Shown here: in pieces, positions 13,880 through 20,574 of the stretch
Position numbering within the stretch: the first letter of the stretch is position 1
How the letters are laid out: every line of letters begins with the position of its first letter
Source of the DNA: DAOVGU01 sp030637775 [NCBI: bacterium]
GTDB lineage: Bacteria > Ratteibacteria > UBA8468
Direction of reading: 5' to 3'
Length of the DNA stretch: 21,063 nucleotides
Assembly (NCBI GenBank): GCA_030637775.1
Contig: DAOWFY010000019.1
Location: 1-21,063 of the forward strand
Position numbers and translations under genes: made by a program
Notes under the pieces: model-generated
The model's database searches: none
The model's input: the letters and a program-made list of their open reading frames with translations, nothing else
What the model was told of the DNA's origin: nothing

Positions 13880-14945
13880 GAGGATCCCTTAAATTAGCCT
13901 CCATATTGCGATTACAGATAAAGCCTATCTCTACAAGGGCAGAAGGCATCTCGGTGTACTTAAGCACAAAATAATTTTTCTCCTTAACTCCTCGATTGGG
14001 GATGAGTAACCTCTTGGATAGTTCCCCCTGAATTACACTGGCCAACCTTCTACTTTTCTCAAGGACATTGCCTTCATTTAAATCACCGATAATTACCCCT
14101 AAATCGGACTCATTTGTGATATCAATGTCATCAATGCTTCCATAGTTGGCGCTCTTGGAACGAGGACAATATGTCTCAAAACCATCGGCACTCCATCGGT
14201 TATAACGGGCAGAATTGGTATGGATAGAGAGAAAAAGGTCTGCCTTCTTCTGATTGGCTAATTTGACTCTCCGGTCCAGATCTTCTCTTGAAGTTGAACC
14301 AAGATGTCGATCGTCCTTACGGGTCATCAGGACTGTCAATTCCTTCCTCTTCTTTAATAGATTATTGAGTCTTAAAGCAATATCTAAATTCACATCCTTC
14401 TCTCTCAATCCGTATTCACCAATAGCCCCAGGATCTCTACCTCCATGGCCAGGGTCGAGGATAATAATCTTTTTAGATGTCGATGCTGTGGATGAGACAA
14501 TGGCCGTCTCAATTGAAGGGGACCGAAGGGAAAGACCAACCGCTTCCTCAATGGATGGAACGGATTCTTCCTCTTTAGGAGTAGTAACCTCAAGTTTGCT
14601 TAAAACTTCCTTAATGCAAGACAAGGGAACAACAAACATCCCCTCAATAAATTGGGGAGGAGGCTCAATCTTTCCTATCTCGCCATTAACTAAAATATCG
14701 CTGCATCCAGCAATTAAGGAAATTGTGTGATTTTGGTAAAAAAGGAGGGCCCTTCCTTCAGAAATGCCAAAACTCAACCTTGCCTCTAAGAGCCTCGCTA
14801 AATCATCCAGGGGGATAAATCTCGTTCCTTCCTTGATGTAAGTGGAGATATCATTCTCTCTGATTTTTTCATCTAAATCAACCTCTGCTGCCAAGAGAAA
14901 GGGAATAAAAAAAATTGTTATCAGCAAAAAGGATAGTCTTTTCAT
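13815..14945 (-). CDS. Secreted N-acetylmuramoyl-L-alanine amidase (Amidase_3)
   Basis: A 376-residue zinc amidase that cuts the stem peptide from peptidoglycan outside the membrane. Seen: signal peptide (residues 1-20, KRLSFLLITIFFIPFLLAA), an N-terminal copper-amine-oxidase-like or AMIN-like substrate-binding domain at about 30-120 (FIPLDDLARLL, VNGEI, FVVPLSCI), a Ser/Thr/Glu linker, then Amidase_3: DPGHGGRDPGA with H167, E182, H242 in SIHTNS and catalytic E339 in ALVEIGFICN. The ATG at 14945 is three bases after the encoded 3' end of tmRNA and has no Shine-Dalgarno site, so it is probably translated as a leaderless message after processing, or from a longer precursor. Its end overlaps murI. 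Confidence 0.93.
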   Translation of the reverse strand: MKRLSFLLITIFFIPFLLAAEVDLDEKIRENDISTYIKEGTRFIPLDDLARLLEARLSFGISEGRALLFYQNHTISLIAGCSDILVNGEIGKIEPPPQFIEGMFVVPLSCIKEVLSKLEVTTPKEEESVPSIEEAVGLSLRSPSIETAIVSSTASTSKKIIILDPGHGGRDPGAIGEYGLREKDVNLDIALRLNNLLKKRKELTVLMTRKDDRHLGSTSREDLDRRVKLANQKKADLFLSIHTNSARYNRWSADGFETYCPRSKSANYGSIDDIDITNESDLGVIIGDLNEGNVLEKSRRLASVIQGELSKRLLIPNRGVKEKNYFVLKYTEMPSALVEIGFICNRNMEANLRDPHVRQVIAETLYKAIIRYFQEG

Positions 14946-14948
14946 CAG

Positions 14949-15294
14949 TGGAGGCGCCGGGTAGTGAGCCCGGGTCCAGAAAAGATCACAAAAGAGGTCT
15001 CTTCATGCTTAGTTCCTGTTTTGGCTTTTCTTCCAGAACTTCCAGGAACAGAATCTCTGGAAGAGCAGGTCTTTTGATCTCATTCTACCCTACAAGACCG
15101 GATAGGGTAGAACCAGTCTGTTATCCGACCCATTTATGGCCCCACAGACAAGGACCATATAGGGTTCCTGCCTAATTAGGCAGGAAGGTAATTTGCCGTT
15201 TCGGCAGTTGTTTTTTGAGGATTTTTTACGAGCCTTTCCTCAAACTCGGCATGCTGCCTCTTTTATCTCTTTTCTGTCGAATCGCTTCGCCCCC
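14949..15294 (-). ncRNA. ssrA: Transfer-messenger RNA (tmRNA)
   Basis: A one-piece tmRNA of 346 nt that rescues stalled ribosomes with SmpB. Seen: acceptor stem GGGGGCG (15294-15288) with CGCCTCC (14956-14950), including the G3-U70 wobble read by alanyl-tRNA synthetase and discriminator A at 14949; the 5' TTCGACAG box; helix 2 as AGAAAAGA/TCTTTTCT plus AAAAGAGG/CCTCTTTT; PK1 with CCGAG/CTCG; the tag frame; helix 5 TTCCTGCC/GGCAGGAA; PK2 (TATGG/CCATA, GTCTGT/ACAGAC); PK3 (TTCTACCCTA/TAGGGTAGAA, GGTCTT/AAGACC); and PK4 (CTTCCAGA/TCTGGAAG, GTTCCTG/CAGGAAC). The T-arm stem CCGGG/CCCGG is intact but its loop, CTCACTA, is atypical. CCA is not encoded. The gene starts one base after the smpB stop and has no promoter of its own, so it should be cut from a joint transcript. 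Confidence 0.97.
15176..15205 (-). other. tmRNA tag reading frame (AETANYLPA, stop)
   Basis: Aligning with E. coli tmRNA, where the poly-A linker after PK1 ends in UAGUC before resume codon GCA, places the resume codon here at GCC (15205-15203) after the linker AAAAAACAACT. The tag reads A-E-T-A-N-Y-L-P-A and ends at TAA (15178-15176), which lies in helix 5. The penultimate proline replaces the usual alanine of the L-A-A end recognised by ClpXP-type proteases. Confidence 0.85.
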
Positions 15295-15295
15295 T

Positions 15296-15736
15296 TTATT
15301 TTTTTAATCTCTTTCTTATCTCTCTTTCTGCTTCTCTCTTTTTAATTGCTTCTCGCTTATCAAACTCCCTTTTTCCTATTGCAAAAGCCAGTTCCACCTT
15401 AACTCTTCCCCTTTTAAAATACAGGGAGAGAGGAATGAGGGATAACCCTTTTGATAGCTTGCCGAGAAGCGCTTCAATCTCTCTTCGGTGAAGCAATAGT
15501 TTCCGGCTCCTTGTAGGATCACCCTTATCTGTACTATGACTATAGGGGCTGATGTGCATATTATACAAAAAAACCTCTCCTTTGTCAATGCGCGCGAAAC
15601 TGTCGGCAAGAGAAACTTTTCCTTCCCGAAGCGACTTTACCTCTGAACCGAGCAGTTGAATCCCCGCTTCCACCTTCTCTAAAATCTTATAATTATGCCA
15701 GGCTCTTTTATTGCGAGCAATAATTTTAGTTCTCAT
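15296..15736 (-). CDS. smpB: SsrA-binding protein SmpB
   Basis: A 146-residue RNA-binding protein that delivers tmRNA to stalled ribosomes. Seen: [40 protein letters not shown] (beta-barrel core), the NMHISPYSH segment, [10 protein letters not shown], and the basic C-terminal tail [19 protein letters not shown] that enters the mRNA channel. The ATG at 15736 gives the family-like start and has GAGAGAGAAG upstream; ATG 15751 in the same frame adds five residues and would be almost leaderless. Its stop is one base from the first nucleotide of tmRNA. Confidence 0.95.
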   Translation of the reverse strand: MRTKIIARNKRAWHNYKILEKVEAGIQLLGSEVKSLREGKVSLADSFARIDKGEVFLYNMHISPYSHSTDKGDPTRSRKLLLHRREIEALLGKLSKGLSLIPLSLYFKRGRVKVELAFAIGKREFDKREAIKKREAEREIRKRLKK

Positions 15737-15764
15737 TGACTTCTCTCTCATTTTTCAGTATATT
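15736..15764 (+). promoter_or_regulatory. Promoter of the rpe-hisD-hisB operon
   Basis: A -35 TTGACT at 15736-15741 is followed after 17 bp by TATATT at 15759-15764. The start would be near 15771, only about five bases before the rpe ATG at 15776, so the message is nearly leaderless. The -35 lies inside the 5' end of smpB. Confidence 0.6.
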
Positions 15765-15767
15765 ATA
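15762..15767 (-). promoter_or_regulatory. Candidate -10 element for smpB-ssrA-amidase
   Basis: TATAAT on the minus strand overlaps the divergent rpe -10. No convincing -35 is seen at the usual distance (TTTATC lies near it). Transcription would start near 15755, giving a leader of about 20 nt to ATG 15736 or about 4 nt to ATG 15751. Confidence 0.4.
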
Positions 15768-15775
15768 TAACAGCA

Positions 15776-16435
15776 ATGAAATCAAAGATAAAAATTGCGG
15801 CTTCCCTTTTAGCGGCAGATTTCAGCGAGCTCAGCCGGGAGGTCAAAATGGTTGAGAGAGCCGGGGTTGACCTTCTTCATCTTGACATTATGGATGGTCA
15901 CTTTGTCAATAACATTAGCTTTGGACCGGGAATAGTCAATTCTCTGAAAGCAAAAATAAAGTTACCCTTTGATACCCATTTGATGATTGAAAATCCGGAA
16001 AGGTACATCAGAGAGTTTGCCCGAGCCGGAAGTAGAATCATCACCTTCCATACCGAGACGGCCAGAAATCCAAAGGAACTGATTAAATCGATCAGAAAAC
16101 TGGGTTGTTCTCCAGGGATTGCCCTCAATCCCAAGACACCTGTTTCTCAGGTGAGACCGTTTTTGAAAGAGGTGGATTTGATTTTGGTAATGACCGTTAA
16201 TCCTGGCTTTGGAGGACAGAAATTTATCCCGGCTACCCTTGCTAAATTAAGGGAATTAAAGAGAATTCTTAGCAAAAAAAATCTAAAATTTGATTTGGAG
16301 GTAGATGGCGGCATAAATAGAGAAACGGCGAAAATGGCGGTTTCCGCCGGAGCAAATATTTTAGTCGTCGGAACCTATCTTTTCCAGAGCAAAAAGATGA
16401 AAAAAAGGATAAAAGAACTGCGATGCGGAGGATAA
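15776..16435 (+). CDS. rpe: Ribulose-phosphate 3-epimerase
   Basis: A 219-residue TIM-barrel enzyme interconverting ribulose-5-phosphate and xylulose-5-phosphate. Seen: S10 in AASLLAADF, metal ligands H35 and D37 in LHLDIMDGHFV, H68 in DTHLMI, phosphate-binding MTVNPGFGGQKF near 139-150, and catalytic D177 in EVDGGI. Length is normal. No Shine-Dalgarno site precedes the ATG and the promoter -10 ends only 11 bases upstream, suggesting leaderless translation. hisD begins inside its last codons. Confidence 0.95.
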   Translation: MKSKIKIAASLLAADFSELSREVKMVERAGVDLLHLDIMDGHFVNNISFGPGIVNSLKAKIKLPFDTHLMIENPERYIREFARAGSRIITFHTETARNPKELIKSIRKLGCSPGIALNPKTPVSQVRPFLKEVDLILVMTVNPGFGGQKFIPATLAKLRELKRILSKKNLKFDLEVDGGINRETAKMAVSAGANILVVGTYLFQSKKMKKRIKELRCGG

Positions 16436-17634
16436 AGAGAAGGAAAGAACTGGAAGCGATCCTGAAGAAAAGAGCCTCTCTTGCCCCCGGGCTGGAAAAA
16501 AAGGTAAGAGGAATCATTTCCGCGGTTAAAAAAGACGGAGATTCTGCTCTTTTTGACTTGACAGAAAAGTACGATGGCGTGAGATTAAAGGATCTTAGGG
16601 TCAAGGAGGAAGAGATCAAAAGAGCATCCTTGGTTCTGGATAAATCTTTAAAAAGAACGATTGCTCTCGCCAGGAAAAGAATAGAGGAATTCCACAAGAA
16701 AGAGTTGCCATCCGGTTTTCTCCTTAAGAAAAGGTATTGTTATGTAAAAAAAGTTTTTACCCCAATAGAGACTGTCGGAATTTATATCCCGGCGGGCACC
16801 TCCCCCCTTATCTCAACCGTTCTGATGACGGTAATTCCGGCAAAGATTGCGGGAGTAAAGAGGATTATTCTTGTCTCGCCCCCAAAAAGGAATGGCAAGA
16901 TTAACCCCTATATTCTGGCCACCGCTTCTCTCTGTGGGATAAAAGAGATTTACAAAACAGGAGGAGCACAAGCAATAGCCGCTCTTGCCCTGGGGACAGA
17001 AACCATTCCCAGGGTGGATAAAATCATTGGGCCGGGAAATCGGTATGTCACAACCGCCAAGAGGCTCCTCTTTGGCGATGTCGATATTGACCTCTTAGCC
17101 GGACCAAGTGAGGTAGTAATTTTAGCCGATGAGACTGCAAAAGCTTCCTTTGTTGAAACTGACCTTTCAGCTCAATCCGAACATACCGGGGGATTGGCAA
17201 TTCTTATCACCAATTCAGGGACTTTAGTTAAAAAAGCAGAAAAAAATGTAAAAAATGGCTATTCAATTTTAGTAAAGGAAGATAAGGAGATGATTGAACT
17301 CGCCAATAGAATCGCTCCGGAACATTTGCAGATAATGATGGAAGAACCGGAGAAAATAGCCAGAAGAATAAAAAATAGCGGGGCTATTTTTCTGGGCAAT
17401 TACAGTCCGGTGGCGATTGGTGATTATCTTGCCGGGCCAAGCCATGTCCTTCCTACAGGAGGCTCAGCCAGATTCTTTTCCGGACTCTCAGTTGCCAGTT
17501 TCTTAAGAGGATTCTCCCTCATCTCCTGGAGGAAAAAGGAGATAGAAAAATGGGGAAAGGAAATTGAAAAACTTGCTAAAATAGAGGGGTTGCCATATCA
17601 TGCAAAATCAATTAGAATAAGAAGAGAAAAATGA
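16423..17634 (+). CDS. hisD: Histidinol dehydrogenase
   Basis: A 403-residue zinc enzyme carrying out the last two oxidations of histidine synthesis. Seen: [62 protein letters not shown], zinc ligands Q251 and H254 in SAQSEH, catalytic E300-H301 in APEHLQ, D334 in [14 protein letters not shown] and H393 near the end. The usual Q-A-E-H-D motif reads Q-S-E-H-T. It is slightly shorter than the usual 425-440 residues but complete. The start overlaps rpe by 13 bases; hisB overlaps its end by four (ATGA). Confidence 0.95.
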   Translation: MRRIKRRKELEAILKKRASLAPGLEKKVRGIISAVKKDGDSALFDLTEKYDGVRLKDLRVKEEEIKRASLVLDKSLKRTIALARKRIEEFHKKELPSGFLLKKRYCYVKKVFTPIETVGIYIPAGTSPLISTVLMTVIPAKIAGVKRIILVSPPKRNGKINPYILATASLCGIKEIYKTGGAQAIAALALGTETIPRVDKIIGPGNRYVTTAKRLLFGDVDIDLLAGPSEVVILADETAKASFVETDLSAQSEHTGGLAILITNSGTLVKKAEKNVKNGYSILVKEDKEMIELANRIAPEHLQIMMEEPEKIARRIKNSGAIFLGNYSPVAIGDYLAGPSHVLPTGGSARFFSGLSVASFLRGFSLISWRKKEIEKWGKEIEKLAKIEGLPYHAKSIRIRREK

Positions 17635-18221
17635 AAAAAAGAAAAGCAACAATTAAAAGGGAAACATCGGAAACAAAGATTGCTCTCTCTTTAGAGATAG
17701 ATGGTGAAGGTAAAGGTAAAATAAAAAGTCCTATTGGTCTTTTGAATCATATGCTCATCCTTTTTGCTAAACATGGTCTTTTCAACTTAAAAATTGTAGC
17801 TACCGGTGATATCGAGGTCGATCAACACCACCTCAGCGAAGACTTAGGGATCTGTCTGGGAGAGGCAGTAAAGAAGGCTTTGGGGAATAAGAAGGGGATT
17901 TGTCGCTTTGGATTTGCGATGCTGCCGATGGATGAGGCTCTGGTAGCAATATCCATCGATATTTCTGGAAGGCCTTTTCTTGCCTACAATGTCCCTAAAA
18001 GAAGAAGAAAAGGAGAATTTGATACAGAATTATTGAAGGAATTCTTTCAAGGCTTTGTTAACCATAGCGGAATTACTCTCCATATCAATCTCCTCTACGG
18101 AGAAAATCTTCATCATATCATCGAGGCAACATTCAAGGGATTGGCAAGAACACTCGATGAGGCAACTAAGATTGACCAGCGTATCAAAAGTGGCATCCCT
18201 TCTACAAAAGGAAGGATATAA
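17631..18221 (+). CDS. hisB: Imidazoleglycerol-phosphate dehydratase
   Basis: A 196-residue monofunctional IGPD of histidine synthesis. Seen: the N-terminal R-x-T-x-E-T pattern as RETSETKIAL, the first metal-binding segment IGLLNHMLILFAKHG with H40, the DQHHLSEDLG motif with H66, H67 and E70, MDEALVAISIDISGRPF, and the second-half FFQGFVNHSG and GENLHHIIEA. The residue before H40 is Asn where most family members have Asp (L-D-H-M). The two-fold metal ligand set is otherwise complete, so it is probably active. No phosphatase domain is fused. Confidence 0.94.
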   Translation: MKKRKATIKRETSETKIALSLEIDGEGKGKIKSPIGLLNHMLILFAKHGLFNLKIVATGDIEVDQHHLSEDLGICLGEAVKKALGNKKGICRFGFAMLPMDEALVAISIDISGRPFLAYNVPKRRRKGEFDTELLKEFFQGFVNHSGITLHINLLYGENLHHIIEATFKGLARTLDEATKIDQRIKSGIPSTKGRI

Positions 18222-18260
18222 ATTGCGCTACTTACTAATCATACTATCTTCAGTAGCAAT
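18220..18260. repeat. 40-nt structured repeat, copy 2 (after hisB)
   Basis: The second copy of the element at 11752-11791. The shared blocks are its first 12 and last 20 bases, ending ATACTATCTTCAGTAGCAAT. The outer arms ATTGC and GCAAT pair, with CTACT and AGTAG inside. It begins in the hisB stop codon and lies 36 nt before the DUF5665 gene. No transposase or flanking duplication is seen. Confidence 0.6.
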
Positions 18261-18296
18261 CTGGAAATCCTGTACCTACAGTTAATATATTCCCAA

Positions 18297-18629
18297 ATGG
18301 TTGAAGAACCGAAAAAAAAGGAGAAAGAGGAAAAATCCGAAGCATCGATAAAGGATCTGGCAAAGCGGCTGAAGGATAGAACAGCCTCAGAATTTATGGA
18401 GCTGGTTGAGCTCTTAAAGAGTCCGCGTAGGCTTTTCTGGCATAATTTCTTTGCGGGTCTGATCAGAGGGTTAGGAATGGCCATTGGATTTACAATTTTA
18501 GGAGCAATCATCGTTGCCATTATCATTTTTTCCCTTAAAAAAATGGTTACGTTTCCCTTAATTGGAAAATTTATCACCAATATTATCGATGCGGTTAAAG
18601 AACAGCTGCCAAAAGGAAGAATCTATTAA
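18297..18629 (+). CDS. Small membrane protein, DUF5665 family
   Basis: A 110-residue protein of unknown function. The first 30 residues are highly charged (KKKEKEEKSEASIKDL). A conserved block LLKSPRRLFWHNFFAGLIRGLGMAIG leads into one or two hydrophobic segments (FTILGAIIVAIIIFSL), then PLIGKFITNIIDAVKEQL. This F-W-x-N-F-x-x-G-x-x-R-G-L-G pattern is that of DUF5665. No Shine-Dalgarno site precedes the ATG; a TAATAT box ends nine bases upstream, so a leaderless message is possible. It shares one base with the xer gene (TAATG). Confidence 0.8.
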   Translation: MVEEPKKKEKEEKSEASIKDLAKRLKDRTASEFMELVELLKSPRRLFWHNFFAGLIRGLGMAIGFTILGAIIVAIIIFSLKKMVTFPLIGKFITNIIDAVKEQLPKGRIY

Positions 18630-19489
18630 TGAAAAAACATGTTAGGGATTTCTTAACTTACCTTCGGGTGGAAAGGAATCTTTCGCCTCACACCTTAAGG
18701 GCTTATGAAAGTGACCTTTATCAATTTGAAAAATTTATTGGGGAGCAAAAGATCAGGATAAAAAAGGTTGACCCTAAACTATTACGCAACTATCTAATCT
18801 TCTTGCAGAGGAATTGCCAGCGGAAAACAATTCAGCGAAAATTTGCTGCGCTTCGTTCCTTTTTTAAGTTTCTAAGTCAGCACAAAATCTGCTCTACCAA
18901 TCCTGCCTTAGCGATAAGAACACCAAAGATGGAAAAAAGACTGCCAAGGTTTCTTGATGAGGAGGAAACAATTAGATTATTGGAAGCCCCCGGTAGCGAC
19001 CTCTCTGACCTCAGGGATAAAGCAATCTTAGAAACCCTATATAGCACCGGAATAAGGGTATCTGAATTGGCAAATTTAAAGGCTTCAAATTTAGACTTTA
19101 TTGGCGGTTCCATCAAAATAAAGGGAAAGGGCGGAAAGGAAAGGATTGTACCCATCGGGGAGAAAGCATTGGAAGCAATAAAAAATTACCTTTCCCATTC
19201 TAAGAAATCTAAAGATGTACTTTTCTTAAACAGATTTGGAAGGAAACTTTCTAACGTGGGAATCTACAAAATCCTTAAAAAGTATGGAGAAAGAGTAGGA
19301 TTGAGAGAGCCGATAAGCCCTCATATCCTAAGACACTCCTTTGCCACCCATCTCCTTAACCGCGGGGCTGACCTGCGGGCGGTGCAGGAATTGCTGGGTC
19401 ACAGTAACCTTGCGACGACCCAAATCTATACCCATTTAACTACCTCCCGGCTCAAAAAGATTTACCAAAAATCCTTCCCTCGTGCCTAA
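18629..19489 (+). CDS. xerD: Tyrosine recombinase XerC/XerD
   Basis: A 286-residue site-specific recombinase, likely resolving chromosome dimers at dif. Seen: the N-terminal SAM-like core-binding domain (DFLTYLRVERNLSPHTLRAY, through residue 95) and the catalytic domain with R143 in STGIRVSEL, K167 in GKGGKER, H232 and R235 in HILRHSFATHLL, H258 in LLGHSNLATTQIYTH, and nucleophile Y267. All catalytic residues are present. Whether it is the XerC or XerD partner, or a lone Xer, cannot be decided from one gene. The gene overlaps DUF5665 by one base. Confidence 0.93.
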   Translation: MKKHVRDFLTYLRVERNLSPHTLRAYESDLYQFEKFIGEQKIRIKKVDPKLLRNYLIFLQRNCQRKTIQRKFAALRSFFKFLSQHKICSTNPALAIRTPKMEKRLPRFLDEEETIRLLEAPGSDLSDLRDKAILETLYSTGIRVSELANLKASNLDFIGGSIKIKGKGGKERIVPIGEKALEAIKNYLSHSKKSKDVLFLNRFGRKLSNVGIYKILKKYGERVGLREPISPHILRHSFATHLLNRGADLRAVQELLGHSNLATTQIYTHLTTSRLKKIYQKSFPRA

Positions 19490-19541
19490 AAAGGTCATCC
19501 TCAGAAATTATCTTCAAATCCATTCAAATAAAGTTTTTTTC

Positions 19542-19571
19542 TTGAAGAGATTAGGAGGAGTATTGTAGAAT
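19542..19571 (+). promoter_or_regulatory. Candidate promoter of the aldo/keto reductase remnant
   Basis: TTGAAG at 19542-19547 and TAGAAT at 19566-19571 are 18 bp apart. The predicted start near 19578 leaves about six bases before the ATG at 19584, another nearly leaderless arrangement. AGGAGG at 19553 falls between the two boxes and so would not be in the RNA. Confidence 0.45.
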
Positions 19572-19583
19572 AAAAATGGAAAA

Positions 19584-20224
19584 ATGGAGTATAAAAGTCT
19601 GAGCGGAGAAGTTAAAATTCCTGTCCTGGGAATAGGCACCTGGGGTATGGGAGGAGAATTTAGCAAAGATTATTCTTCGGACAAGGAAGATATCTTTGCT
19701 CTAAAGACGGCTATTTCTCTGGGTATGACCCACATTGATACGGCAGAGTTGTATGCAAGTGGCCATTGCGAGGAACTGGTAGGAGAAGCTATCAGAAACT
19801 TTGATCGAGAAAAGATTTTCATTACTACCAAGGCCTGGGAGGACCACTTAAAATATGATGCCCTTATCCGCGCGGCAAAGAGAAGTTTAAAGTGGCTAAC
19901 CAGGTAGAATATAATCTTTTGGTAAGAGCACCCGAGAAAGAATTGTTACCTTATTGTCAAGAGAAGGATATTATGTTAGTGGCTTACAAGCCTTTAGCCG
20001 GAGGAAAATTGGCAAAACCTGGATATAAATTATTGGATCTTTTGGCTAAAAAATATAAGAAGAGTCCCGCCCAAATCTCTTTGAATTGGTTAATATCCAA
20101 ACCAAAGGTGGTGGTTATTCCTAAGGCTTCAACAATAGTTCACTTAGAAGATAATTTGGGGGCGGTAGGTTGGAGGTTGGAGAAAGAGGACTTACGGAAA
20201 TTGGATGAAAACTTCACTCCCTAA
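19584..20224 (+). pseudogene. Aldo/keto reductase gene with internal frame-breaking deletion
   Basis: Two frames carry the two ends of one aldo/keto reductase. The first (19584-19907) has VLGIGTWGMGG, MTHIDTAELYASG with catalytic Asp and Tyr, and ITTKAW with catalytic Lys, then ends RSLKWLTR. The second resumes at (V)ANQVEYNLL and runs through YKPLAGGKL, SPAQISLNWLISKPKVVVIPKAS to the normal C-terminus. About 50 residues between the two parts are missing, including the strand with catalytic His (L-I-H-W-P) and the V-S-N-F motif, and the frames differ. The junction is near 19893. The product cannot be an active reductase. Confidence 0.88.
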
Positions 20225-20236
20225 ACGCTTTCTTTC

Positions 20237-20482
20237 TCAAATTGTTCTCTTTACTAATTTAGCAATCCTTGCTCCTAACCTTCTGCATTGGGCTTCTACT
20301 CGGGAGTCGGGAGCGCCGATAGAAACTACTCCATAATGCCCACCCTCCGGGTCTCCCTGGATAATCATCCCGTGGATAAGGAGAGCTTTGAGAATATCGG
20401 TGATGGTGGTTTCATTGCAACCTACCTCCCAGAATACCCCTAAATCCCCAAATCGGTATACTGCTTCCGGCCATCTTTTCCA
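20237..20482 (-). pseudogene. C-terminal remnant of a flavodoxin/NADPH-dependent FMN reductase-like gene
   Basis: A minus-strand frame reads KRWPEAVYRFGDLGVFWEV, then CNETTITDILKALLIHGMIIQ, DPEGGHYGVVSIGAPDSR and QCRRLGARIAKLVKRTI before TGA. The pattern N-E-T-T-x-x-x-x-L-x-x-L-L-x-H-G-M-I, G-H-Y-G, and R-x-L-G-x-R-x-A-x-L is that of the C-terminal half of flavodoxin-fold reductases. The N-terminal FMN-binding half and any start codon are missing; upstream the frame runs into the promoter region of the next plus-strand gene. It is therefore a 5'-truncated fragment lying tail to tail with the broken reductase. Confidence 0.7.
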
Positions 20483-20501
20483 AATATATGTTTGTAAATA
20501 T

Positions 20502-20529
20502 TTGAAGAATAAGAAAAAAAGTATATAAT
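20502..20529 (+). promoter_or_regulatory. Candidate promoter of the alanine dehydrogenase-family gene
   Basis: TTGAAG (20502-20507) and a perfect -10 TATAAT (20524-20529) are 16 bp apart. Transcription would begin near 20536. A strong AAAGGGAGG at 20533-20541 is too far from the ATG at 20575 to serve it; the nearer AAAAGG at 20554-20559 is also 15 bases away. Confidence 0.6.
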
Positions 20530-20574
20530 GATAAAGGGAGGCTTAATTTAAATAAAAGGTAAAAACGTTTTATT

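Noticed and set aside
15061-15120. Strong inverted repeat TTCTACCCTA/TAGGGTAGAA considered as a mobile repeat.
   Set aside because: It is pseudoknot 3 of the tmRNA, with its loop pairing to the downstream AAGACC.
14915-15175. Plus-strand open frame of 86 codons over the tmRNA gene.
   Set aside because: It lies entirely opposite the tmRNA and the amidase start, and the RNA structure fully explains the sequence.
19496-19548. Possible terminator after the xer gene (TCTTCAA ... TTGAAGA with a T-run).
   Set aside because: The loop is about 24 nt and the T-run lies inside it rather than after the stem.
20326-20345. CTACTCCATAATGCC also occurs in the three-hairpin array near 13001-13015, suggesting another repeat copy.
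   Set aside because: At 20326-20345 the bases encode GHYGVV in the flavodoxin-like remnant, a family motif, and no hairpin follows. A match of this length is plausible by chance in 21 kb.
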